Shown piece by piece: positions 6,617 to 12,818 of a DNA stretch of 15,308 nt (position 1 is its first letter; each line of letters opens with the position of its first letter). The stretch lies in contig JACZWN010000066.1 of the NCBI GenBank assembly GCA_022572105.1, forward strand, positions 1-15,308, written 5' to 3'. Below the pieces are notes generated by a model. It worked only from the letters and a program-made list of their open reading frames with translations. It did no database searches and was not told the origin of the DNA. The position numbers were made by a program, and so were the translations under genes. The DNA is from Pseudomonadota bacterium (GTDB lineage: Bacteria; Pseudomonadota; Alphaproteobacteria; Kiloniellales; J153).

Positions 6617-6874
6617 CTATTCCGCGGCCTCGGCGCCAGCCAGCCTGGCCCGGTCGAGCGTTGTCACCGCCTCGCAGTCCTGGCAGATTACCAGGGCGGC
6701 GAGGAAGCTGCCGGTCCCCGCCTTGGCCGCCGGGCTGTCGTCTTCGGGCGCGGCGCCGTAGGGGTCCCAGACCGTGACGCTCAGGTTTGCCGAGCCACAG
6801 CTCTCGCAGGCCGCGCTCAATCCGTGCAGGTTCAGGAACTCGACCAGGCCGTCCGGATGCAGGTGTCTGGGCAT
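6617..6874 (-). CDS. Small four-cysteine putative zinc-ribbon protein
   Basis: An 85-residue protein. CESC (Cys23 and Cys26) and CQDC (Cys64 and Cys67) form two CxxC knuckles about 38 residues apart, the layout of a zinc ribbon or rubredoxin-like fold. The intervening part (about 37-55) is rich in Ala, Asp and Pro and probably flexible. AAGGAG precedes the start, 10 bases before ATG at 6874 and 4 bases before an in-frame GTG at 6880; either could be used and they differ by two residues. It lies 29 bases before the 184-residue unknown gene and 177 bases after the binding-protein stop, beyond a strong hairpin. Such small zinc-ribbon proteins often accompany an enzyme as a subunit or metal site, but I recognise no specific family. 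Confidence 0.72.
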   Translation of the reverse strand: MPRHLHPDGLVEFLNLHGLSAACESCGSANLSVTVWDPYGAAPEDDSPAAKAGTGSFLAALVICQDCEAVTTLDRARLAGAEAAE

Positions 6875-7003
6875 AGCCACGTTGCTCCTTATTCGCGCCG
6901 CGCCGCGTCGGCGCCGCTGAAACTAGCGCAGGATCCAGCCGCCGTCAGCCCACGCCCACGCGGGGCCGCATGCGCGGAGGGCATATCCAGGGTCGGGCGG
7001 CGA

Positions 7004-7034
7004 GGCCGGCGGCCTCGAAACGAAGCCGCCGGCC
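7004..7034. terminator. Strong GC hairpin 3' of the binding-protein gene
   Basis: GGCCGGCGGC (7004-7013) pairs perfectly with GCCGCCGGCC (7025-7034). The loop can add three more pairs (TCG with CGA around AAA) after one C/A mismatch. It begins 17 bases after the binding-protein stop on the minus strand. No T tract follows, so it is not a textbook intrinsic terminator. It may act as a partial terminator or as a 3' stabiliser that lets the binding-protein mRNA accumulate above its neighbours, a known pattern for ABC importers. Confidence 0.5.
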
Positions 7035-7051
7035 GTACCGGTTTCGCCCTA

Positions 7052-8236
7052 TTACTGCCAGGGCGGCGCGTAGGCCTGGAACTGGCCGTCCTTGAACACG
7101 ACGTAGGACATGTCCTTGACCAGGAAGTGCTCCGGCGCGTTGCCCTCGCCGATGGTGATCTCGGGCACGACGCTGCCCTTCCAGCCGTCGATGCCTTCGA
7201 GCGTCTCGACCAGACGGTCGCGGGTGATGTTGTCCCGGCCCATCCGGCGCAGCGCCTCGGTGAAGACCTGGGCCCCGGTGAAGCCCCAGAGATGGATCGC
7301 GTCGGGCTGCTCCTCCGGGTAGTACTTCGCGAGGATCGCCTTGGCCTCCTGGATCTGAGGCGCCGGCGAGTTGTAGTCACGGAAGATGGTCGTAAAGTAG
7401 ACGCCCTCGACCGCGTCCGCGCCGGCCAGTTCGGCCACCTTCGGGCTCTTGCCGAAGAACACGTTGATCACCGGCACGTCCCAGCCGAGCTTCTTGCGCT
7501 CGGTGTAGAAGCGGGCCGCCGGCTCCGGCGCGCAGGAACAGAGAACCGCTTCGGCCCCGGCGTTCTTCATGGAGATCACCTGGGAGCTAACGTCGATATC
7601 CTTCTGATCGTAGCCCTCGGCCGCGACCAGCTCGATCCCATGCTTGTCGAGCACGGAGTTGATGCCCTTGAGGTGGGTCTTGCCCGAGGGATCGTTCTGA
7701 TAGAGCAGCCCGATCTTCTTGACACCGAAAACCTTGCTGGCGAAGCGCACCAGCTCCTGCCCTTCCATGAAGTAGCTGGGATAGAGCGGGAAGACGTACT
7801 TGCTGGGATAGGTCAGGTTCTTCTCAGCGCCCGTACCCGCGCCGATCAGCGGCACGTTCTTCGAGGTGATGTAGTCGATCACCGCCGACGTTGGTGCGGA
7901 GCCCAGGGGCGCCACGATGGCGAAGCACTTGTCGCGCTCGATAAACCGCTTGACGAGGCTCTTGGTGCGGGCCGGCTCGTACTTGTCGTCGACCATCTTG
8001 AAGTTGATCATCCGGCCGTGCACGCCGCCGTTGTCGTTGACGTGCTTGAACCAGGCGTCCGCGCCCTTGCCCATGCGGAAGTAGCTGGAGATTTTTCCGG
8101 TCATGGGCTGGTAAGAGCAGATGAGAATCTCTTTATCGCCGACGCCAGGACCGTTTTGGGCCCAGGCGCTTCCCGCGCCCAGGGCCAATGCCCCGATCGC
8201 CGCCAACGCCAATGCTAAGTTCCATATGCGTCTCAT
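7052..8236 (-). CDS. ABC importer periplasmic substrate-binding protein, LivK/HAAT type
   Basis: A 394-residue type I periplasmic binding protein (Peripla_BP_6 / branched-chain amino acid type). It has a clear Sec signal peptide: MRR, a hydrophobic core (about 5-20) and a likely signal-peptidase I cut after Ala26 (AWA, then QNG). No lipobox cysteine is present, so it should be soluble in the periplasm. The mature part shows the family pattern, with IKKIGLLYQND-like and VNVFFGKSPKVAEL-like strands and a C-terminal VFKDGQFQAYAPPWQ. Members bind amino acids, amides, urea, aromatic acids or other small carboxylates, so the ligand is open. ATG at 8236 follows GGGAGG by five bases. It lies 360 bases downstream of livF and almost certainly feeds the LivHMGF importer there, though it may have its own promoter. 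The gap to the zinc-ribbon gene contains a strong hairpin. Confidence 0.93.
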   Translation of the reverse strand: MRRIWNLALALAAIGALALGAGSAWAQNGPGVGDKEILICSYQPMTGKISSYFRMGKGADAWFKHVNDNGGVHGRMINFKMVDDKYEPARTKSLVKRFIERDKCFAIVAPLGSAPTSAVIDYITSKNVPLIGAGTGAEKNLTYPSKYVFPLYPSYFMEGQELVRFASKVFGVKKIGLLYQNDPSGKTHLKGINSVLDKHGIELVAAEGYDQKDIDVSSQVISMKNAGAEAVLCSCAPEPAARFYTERKKLGWDVPVINVFFGKSPKVAELAGADAVEGVYFTTIFRDYNSPAPQIQEAKAILAKYYPEEQPDAIHLWGFTGAQVFTEALRRMGRDNITRDRLVETLEGIDGWKGSVVPEITIGEGNAPEHFLVKDMSYVVFKDGQFQAYAPPWQ

Positions 8237-8596
8237 TTCAGCCTCCCGTTTTAACGTTTACTCCGTCGATGACTCCACCGCCTAAGCGGCTCTTCCTATC
8301 GGCCGATCCTGCTTTCGAATTCACACGGCGGATTCCAAGCGACAGCGATGCCATTCCGCCCATTCTCGTGAACGCAAGATCGGCAAAAACCCTCCTAATT
8401 CTAACTCCTTTCTTCCTTGGCCTATGCAACAATTTATCCGAGATAACTATCCAAGGTCACACTACGACCGGGCGAGGCGACTTATACCAAGGAGCGTTGA
8501 TAACGACTCATGGAGACGGCCTCCCTGTTCTGTTGCAGTCCTTCCGTTTTACCCTCCGACCCGCCACAATTCCTCCAACCCGCGAGTCGGTGAACG
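8237..8596 (-). promoter_or_regulatory. Intergenic region between livF and the binding-protein gene
   Basis: No credible gene lies in these 360 bases. The repeat at 8482-8516 sits about 80 bases after the livF stop. A purine-rich AT-leaning patch on the minus strand near 8390-8430 contains TAGAAT, one base from a -10 consensus, with TTGCAT upstream at a longer than ideal spacing. This could be a separate promoter for the binding-protein gene; support is weak. Confidence 0.3.
8482..8516 (+). repeat. Dispersed 35-base imperfect palindrome, copy 2
   Basis: Read on the plus strand it starts TTATACCAAGGAGCG and matches copy 1 (191-225, opposite strand) at 30 of 35 bases. This copy folds well: CGTT/AACG around loop GAT, a bulged A, GAG/CTC, an internal loop, then CCA/TGG. 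Four of the five differences from copy 1 are transitions that fall in stem positions. It lies behind livF, as copy 1 lies behind the enoyl-CoA hydratase gene. Confidence 0.6.
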
Positions 8597-9331
8597 TCAC
8601 CCGGCGGCCGCGTGGGCCTGAGTGCCCATATACGATGCGATGACCTCCCGGTTCTCCTGAAGCTCCTTGGCCGTACCCTCGACGGTGACGCGGCCCAGTT
8701 GCAGGACATAAGCGTAGTCGGCGTTCTGCAGGGCAACGTGGACGTTCTGTTCGATGATCAGCAGCGTCATGCCCTTATCGGCATTGATCTTCTTGAGGAT
8801 GCGGAAGATGTCGGCGATGATCAGGGGGGCGAGCCCGAGGGACGGCTCGTCCAACAGCAGCATCCGGGGCCGGGCCATGAGGCCGCGGGCGATGGTCAGC
8901 ATCTGCTGCTCGCCGCCGCTCAGGGAGCCGCCAAGCTGCTTGGTGCGCTCCTTGAGGACGGGGAAGAGGTCCAAGACCATTTCCTGGTCCTGGGCGATTC
9001 CCGCCCTGTCGCTGCGGCTGTAGGCGCCCATGCGAAGGTTCTCGCTAACGCTGAGGTCCTTGAAGATTTTGCGCCCTTCGGGCACCGTGGCGATTCCCAG
9101 CCTGATAATTTCGCGAGGGCTCAATGAATTCAACCGGTGGCCGTCGAACTCGATGTCGCCGACCGTCGGTTTGAGCAGGCCCGAGATGGCCTTCTGAATT
9201 GTCGACTTGCCGGCGCCGTTCGCCCCCAGCAGGGCGACGACGGTGCCCGGCTCCACGCTCAGCGAGATACCGCGCAGGGCGCGCACCGCGCCGTAATTGA
9301 CCTCCACGTCCCTGAGCCTGAGTAGCGTCAT
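8597..9331 (-). CDS. livF: Branched-chain-amino-acid-type ABC importer ATPase, LivF type
   Basis: A 244-residue nucleotide-binding subunit. It carries Walker A GANGAGKST (36-44), the signature LSGGE (137-141), Walker B MLLLDEP (157-163) and the switch region IIEQN (192-196), where LivF proteins carry Gln in place of the usual His. Segments such as ATVPEGRKIF and DEPSLGLAPL mark the LivF rather than LivG branch. It sits on the cytoplasmic face and hydrolyses ATP with LivG to drive the LivH/LivM permease. ATG at 9331 overlaps the livG stop in an ATGA, so translation is coupled. It is the last gene of the packed livHMGF run; the symbol names the family, not a proven leucine transporter. Confidence 0.94.
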   Translation of the reverse strand: MTLLRLRDVEVNYGAVRALRGISLSVEPGTVVALLGANGAGKSTIQKAISGLLKPTVGDIEFDGHRLNSLSPREIIRLGIATVPEGRKIFKDLSVSENLRMGAYSRSDRAGIAQDQEMVLDLFPVLKERTKQLGGSLSGGEQQMLTIARGLMARPRMLLLDEPSLGLAPLIIADIFRILKKINADKGMTLLIIEQNVHVALQNADYAYVLQLGRVTVEGTAKELQENREVIASYMGTQAHAAAG

Positions 9332-10092
9332 TGCGTCGGCTCGCCGAGGTAGGCAGCGATCACGTCGGCATTCTCTTGCACCTCGGCCGGCGTTCCATCC
9401 GCCAGGTTGGCGCCAAAGTTGATGACGTATATGTAATCGCAGACCTTCATGACCATGGACATGTCGTGCTCGACGAGGAGCATGGTGACGCCCAGGTTCC
9501 GGTTGACGTGGCGCACGATCTCCTCCAGTTCCGCGGCGGCCTCGTCGTTGCACCCGGCAACGGGTTCGTCGAGCAGGATCATTTCGGGATCGGCGGCCAG
9601 CGCCCGGGCCAGTTCGACCCGCTTGCGCCAGCCATAGGAAAGGCTCTTGACCGGTTTGTCGAGTTGATGGTTAAGGTGCAGCATGTCGGCAACTGCCAGC
9701 GCCTTGTCGACAAGCGCCGCCTCGTTGCGCCGCGCCCCGGGAAGGGAGAACATGTTTGCGAGGGGATTCCCCAGGTGCCGGTGCGCCCCGATGAGGATGT
9801 TGTCCAGGGTCGACTGCTCGCCGAACAGGTTGAGGTTCTGGAAGGTGCGGGCCATGCCCAGCCGAATCATTTCGTGCGGCTTCTTGCGGTCGACGTTCTG
9901 GTCCCGGTAGGTGATGTGTCCGGACTCGTATTCCTGGAAGCGGCTGAGTACGTTGAACAACGTCGTCTTGCCGGCTCCGTTGGGGCCGATCAGGCCGACG
10001 ATCTTGCCTTCCGGCACCTCGATGCTGACGTTATCGCAGGCCATGACACCGCCGAAGCGGACAGTTATGCCTTCGCAGCGCAGGTGGGTCAT
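9328..10092 (-). CDS. livG: Branched-chain-amino-acid-type ABC importer ATPase, LivG type
   Basis: A 254-residue nucleotide-binding subunit. Walker A is GPNGAGKTT (36-44), the Q-loop Gln85 lies in ARTFQNLNLF, Walker B is MILLDEP (171-177) with catalytic Glu176, and the switch His209 lies in VEHDM. The signature reads LSYGWRKR (151-158): LivG proteins usually have LSYGQQR, so Trp replaces the first Gln. The segment after Walker B reads VAGCND where AGLN or AGMN is usual. All catalytic residues remain, so it should be active. The start at ATG 10092 overlaps the livM stop in an ATGA and begins MTHLRCEGITVRFGG, a normal LivG N-terminus; a longer frame upstream overlaps livM and is unlikely. Confidence 0.93.
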   Translation of the reverse strand: MTHLRCEGITVRFGGVMACDNVSIEVPEGKIVGLIGPNGAGKTTLFNVLSRFQEYESGHITYRDQNVDRKKPHEMIRLGMARTFQNLNLFGEQSTLDNILIGAHRHLGNPLANMFSLPGARRNEAALVDKALAVADMLHLNHQLDKPVKSLSYGWRKRVELARALAADPEMILLDEPVAGCNDEAAAELEEIVRHVNRNLGVTMLLVEHDMSMVMKVCDYIYVINFGANLADGTPAEVQENADVIAAYLGEPTQ

Positions 10093-11174
10093 GACCCGCC
10101 TCCCGTGGGCGGCCCCGGCGCGTCCGCAAGCTCGGGCGATTCCCCCGCCTCCAACAGTTTCCGTTGCCGCCACGCCCGGACTGGCCTGGCGACGACCTCG
10201 GCCACGCCTGCGGGGGCCAGGACGAGGACCGCGATCAGCGCGACGCCCTTGAGGATGAAAGCGAAGTCGGCCAGTTCCTCGAGGTAGAACGGCACCATCG
10301 CGACGAAGAAGCCGCCGAGGAATGGGCCGAAGAGCATGGCCGAGCCGCCGACCACGGCGGCGACCAGGAGATCCACCGAATACCAGATGTCGCCGTAGAC
10401 CTCGGCCGAGATGTAGTTGACGATGAGGCCGTTGAGAGCGCCCGCCACGCCGGTGATGAAGGCGCTGATCGAGAACGCAAGGGTGCGGTAAAGGAGCCGG
10501 TTGACGCCGCTGCTTTCGGCGGCCTTGTCCGAGTCCCTAAGCGCCTTGAACGCGCGGCCCACCCCGGAGCGGATCAGGCTGTGGACGAACAAGGTGGTCA
10601 GCGCCAGGGTCACGAGCGCGACGTAGTAGAAGCCGAAGTCGTCGATCTCGAACCCAAAGACCGTGTTGGGCGGCAGCGAGATCCCCGTGCGGCCCTCGAA
10701 GATCGGTACGTTGTTCACGATGGCGCCGATGAAGAAGGCGAATCCGAGCGTGCCGATCGCCATGAAGGCCCCGGCGAGGCGCAGGAACACCAATCCAAGG
10801 GCAAGCCCGAAGACAGCCGACACCAGCCCGCCGGCGATCATCCCGGGAATCACCGAAAGGCCGGTGTACTTCATCAGGAGCGCCGCGGTGTAGGCACCGA
10901 TGGCGAGGAAGGCGCCGTGGCCCACCGTGACCAGCCCGGTGTAGCCGGTCAGGATGCTGACCCCCTGGGCCGCCATGATGTAGATGATGATGAATGCCCC
11001 CTGGAACACCATCCAGCCTTCCACGAAGGGCAGCAAGGGAAACACGAAACAGGCGGCAAAGAACAGGCCGGCCAGAACCCAGTTCTGCATCTGGAAGGTA
11101 TTCTTGAGCGTGGCAACCGCCGCTCTGCTCCCGCTTGGCGCTGGCGCGGCCGTTGTTGTGATGGATTCCGCCAT
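10089..11174 (-). CDS. livM: Branched-chain-amino-acid-type ABC importer permease, LivM type
   Basis: A 361-residue inner-membrane permease. After a hydrophilic N-terminus (about 1-30) it has a series of hydrophobic spans including the family segments GYTGLVTVGHGAFLAIGAY and RSGVGRAFKALRDSDKAAES; the latter is the cytoplasmic coupling loop that contacts the ATPases. The C-terminus ends in a polar tail of about 35 residues rich in Pro, Gly and Arg. It pairs with LivH to form the translocation pore. ATG at 11174 directly follows the livH stop codon with no gap, and GAGG lies five bases before it. Its stop overlaps the livG start. The identity is certain at family level; the substrate is not. 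Confidence 0.94.
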   Translation of the reverse strand: MAESITTTAAPAPSGSRAAVATLKNTFQMQNWVLAGLFFAACFVFPLLPFVEGWMVFQGAFIIIYIMAAQGVSILTGYTGLVTVGHGAFLAIGAYTAALLMKYTGLSVIPGMIAGGLVSAVFGLALGLVFLRLAGAFMAIGTLGFAFFIGAIVNNVPIFEGRTGISLPPNTVFGFEIDDFGFYYVALVTLALTTLFVHSLIRSGVGRAFKALRDSDKAAESSGVNRLLYRTLAFSISAFITGVAGALNGLIVNYISAEVYGDIWYSVDLLVAAVVGGSAMLFGPFLGGFFVAMVPFYLEELADFAFILKGVALIAVLVLAPAGVAEVVARPVRAWRQRKLLEAGESPELADAPGPPTGGGS

Positions 11175-12044
11175 CTACACCTCACGCCGTTTCTGGATGC
11201 CGATCAACCCCTGCGGACGGAAGGCCAGAAGGATCACGATCATAACGAAGGCAATGGCCGTCTTAAAATGAGCCCCGAGGTAGCCGCCGGCCAGGTTCTC
11301 GGCGACCCCGATCAAGATTGCGCCGAGGATGGCCCCCGGGATCGAGTAGAGCCCGCCGAAGACCGCGGCGACGTAGCCCTTGATCAGGACCTCGTCCATC
11401 ATTTCCGGCGCGACATAGATGATCGGCGCGGCCAGGATGCCGGCGAAGGCCCCGAGGAACCCGGCCATGGCCCAGGTCAGCATGACGATGAAGCGCACCG
11501 GAATGCCCATGAGCTGGGCCGTCTCCGGATCGTCGGTCACCGCGCGCATGGCGATGCCCTGCTTGGTGTACCTGAAAAAGCTGTAAAGCAGCGCGCCGAT
11601 GGCCGTGACCCAAGCCATGTTGATGAGATGGCCTTCGCTGACGACGGTGCCCAGGAAATGGATCGGGGTGGGATCGAAGGTGACGGGAAAGGCTTTCGTA
11701 TCGCGGCCCCAGAGCCATCCGGAAACGCCGTGCAGGATGTAGTAGACCCCGAGCGTTGCGGTGAAGAGCGTCAGCCAGCCGGAGTCGGCGATGGGCCGCA
11801 TGACCAGGCGTTCGGTGAGCACGCCGAGCGCCATGATGCAGACCACGCTGAGCCCGAGGGCGAAAAGGTAGCTGAGCCCCAGGGACTTGATAAAGATGAG
11901 CGCGAGAAATGCGCCCATCATGGCGAAATCGCCCTGGGCGAGATTGATCGTGCGCGTATTGCGGAACACGACGACCACGGCAACGGCGGTCAGGGCATAA
12001 AGGCTGCCCGCTGCCAGACCGCTCATAAGTAGCTGGCCAAGCAC
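11175..12044 (-). CDS. livH: Branched-chain-amino-acid-type ABC importer permease, LivH type
   Basis: A 289-residue inner-membrane permease of usual LivH length. The N-terminus MLGQLLMSGLAAGSLYAL and the segment TINLAQGDFAMMGAF are hallmark LivH features. The coupling loop is RYTKQGIAMRAVTDDPETAQLMGI, and GYVAAVFGGLYSIPGAILGA lies in the C-terminal half. It partners LivM. The start is GTG at 12044, seven bases after a perfect GGGAGG; the next ATG would remove the conserved N-terminus. It lies 163 bases after the Fe-S protein gene on the same strand with no evident terminator between, so the Mo/Fe-S genes and the importer may share a transcript. Confidence 0.94.
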   Translation of the reverse strand: MLGQLLMSGLAAGSLYALTAVAVVVVFRNTRTINLAQGDFAMMGAFLALIFIKSLGLSYLFALGLSVVCIMALGVLTERLVMRPIADSGWLTLFTATLGVYYILHGVSGWLWGRDTKAFPVTFDPTPIHFLGTVVSEGHLINMAWVTAIGALLYSFFRYTKQGIAMRAVTDDPETAQLMGIPVRFIVMLTWAMAGFLGAFAGILAAPIIYVAPEMMDEVLIKGYVAAVFGGLYSIPGAILGAILIGVAENLAGGYLGAHFKTAIAFVMIVILLAFRPQGLIGIQKRREV

Positions 12045-12051
12045 GTTTTTG

Positions 12052-12057
12052 CCTCCC
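12052..12057 (-). promoter_or_regulatory. Ribosome binding site for the GTG start of livH
   Basis: GGGAGG on the minus strand, seven bases before GTG at 12044-12042. It supports the GTG over downstream ATG codons. Confidence 0.65.
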
Positions 12058-12207
12058 TAATTCCTGCGCCCCAAGCGGCCGGCGGCGTCTTCTTGCTTGC
12101 TTCGGCGAGACCCTTGATCCGGGCGAGCGGCGGCCGAGATCCTTCTTCCTTGCTCTCTCGTTCTATCCAGCCGTGGGCCCAGTCATCAGCAGTGTTCAGG
12201 CTGCCGC

Positions 12208-12771
12208 TCAGCCGCCGGCGCCGAAGCGCGTGGCGGCGTCGATCATCAGCCCCGGCACGCCCTGCTGCGCCGCGGCGGCGAGCTTGCTCGCGACGCGCTC
12301 GCGCCCGGCGCTGGCCAGGGCCGCCAGCGAGCCGGACTTGATCGCGCCGGTGGGGCAGACCTCCTCGCAGGCGCGCGGCAGGCCGACCGGCCGCTCCAGG
12401 CCCGGTGTCTGGCAGAAGTTGCACTTCTCCATCTTGCCCGCCACGGTGGTGAGCTGAGGCGCGTTGAAGGGGCAGGCCCAGGCACAGAAACCGCAGCCGA
12501 TGCACTTGTCCTGATCGACCATCACGATGCCGTCCTCGGCGCGCTTGGATATCGCGTCGACCGGACAGGCGGTCAGGCAGGGCGCGTCGCCGCAGTGCAT
12601 GCAGGCCATGGAGACGTTCATGGACTGGAGGTCGGGGAAGGTCCCCGAGGTAACCTTGACCACCTCGCGCCAGCGCGGACCGACCTCGACCTCGTTCCAG
12701 GACTTGCAGGCGATCTCGCAGGCGTGACATTTTATGCAAAGCGCCGGATCGAAATCGAATCCCTGTTGCAT
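12208..12771 (-). CDS. Four-cluster [4Fe-4S] electron-transfer subunit, DmsB/PsrB/NrfC type
   Basis: A 187-residue ferredoxin-like subunit with sixteen cysteines in four groups: Cys12/15/18/22 (CIKCHACEIAC), Cys57/60/65/69 (CMHCGDAPCLTAC), Cys90/93/96/100 (CIGCGFCAWAC) and Cys117/120/135/139. That is the pattern of the electron-transfer subunit of DMSO-reductase-family enzymes and predicts four [4Fe-4S] clusters. There is no signal peptide, so it should be cytoplasmic with the catalytic subunit upstream. The tail after residue 145 (about 42 residues, Ala-rich and likely helical) has no cluster motif. ATG at 12771 follows GGGAGG by six bases; the longer in-frame extension to 12846 overlaps the preceding gene and is not needed. 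It begins 47 bases after the molybdopterin gene. The usual NrfD- or DmsC-type membrane anchor is not next to it. Confidence 0.93.
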   Translation of the reverse strand: MQQGFDFDPALCIKCHACEIACKSWNEVEVGPRWREVVKVTSGTFPDLQSMNVSMACMHCGDAPCLTACPVDAISKRAEDGIVMVDQDKCIGCGFCAWACPFNAPQLTTVAGKMEKCNFCQTPGLERPVGLPRACEEVCPTGAIKSGSLAALASAGRERVASKLAAAAQQGVPGLMIDAATRFGAGG

Positions 12772-12818
12772 CGAAAGCCTCCCCTTGCCGCAGTCGTTTC
12801 CTCGCCCTCGCCGGCCAA

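Noticed and set aside
6569..8218. Plus-strand open frame opposite the binding-protein gene
   Set aside because: Antisense of a clear gene with signal peptide and conserved motifs; the translation looks random.
191..8516. The two inverted 35-base repeats as ends of a mobile element
   Set aside because: No transposase or target duplication is seen, and the interval would separate the binding protein from its own LivHMGF importer; intergenic repeats behind genes are the simpler reading.
10164..12032. Plus-strand open frame opposite livH and livM
   Set aside because: The His/Asp/Glu-rich translation is the mirror of hydrophobic permease codons, not a real protein.
12045..12207. Possible small gene between livH and the Fe-S gene
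   Set aside because: Frames here are short, lack a ribosome site and family motifs, and overlap neighbours out of frame.
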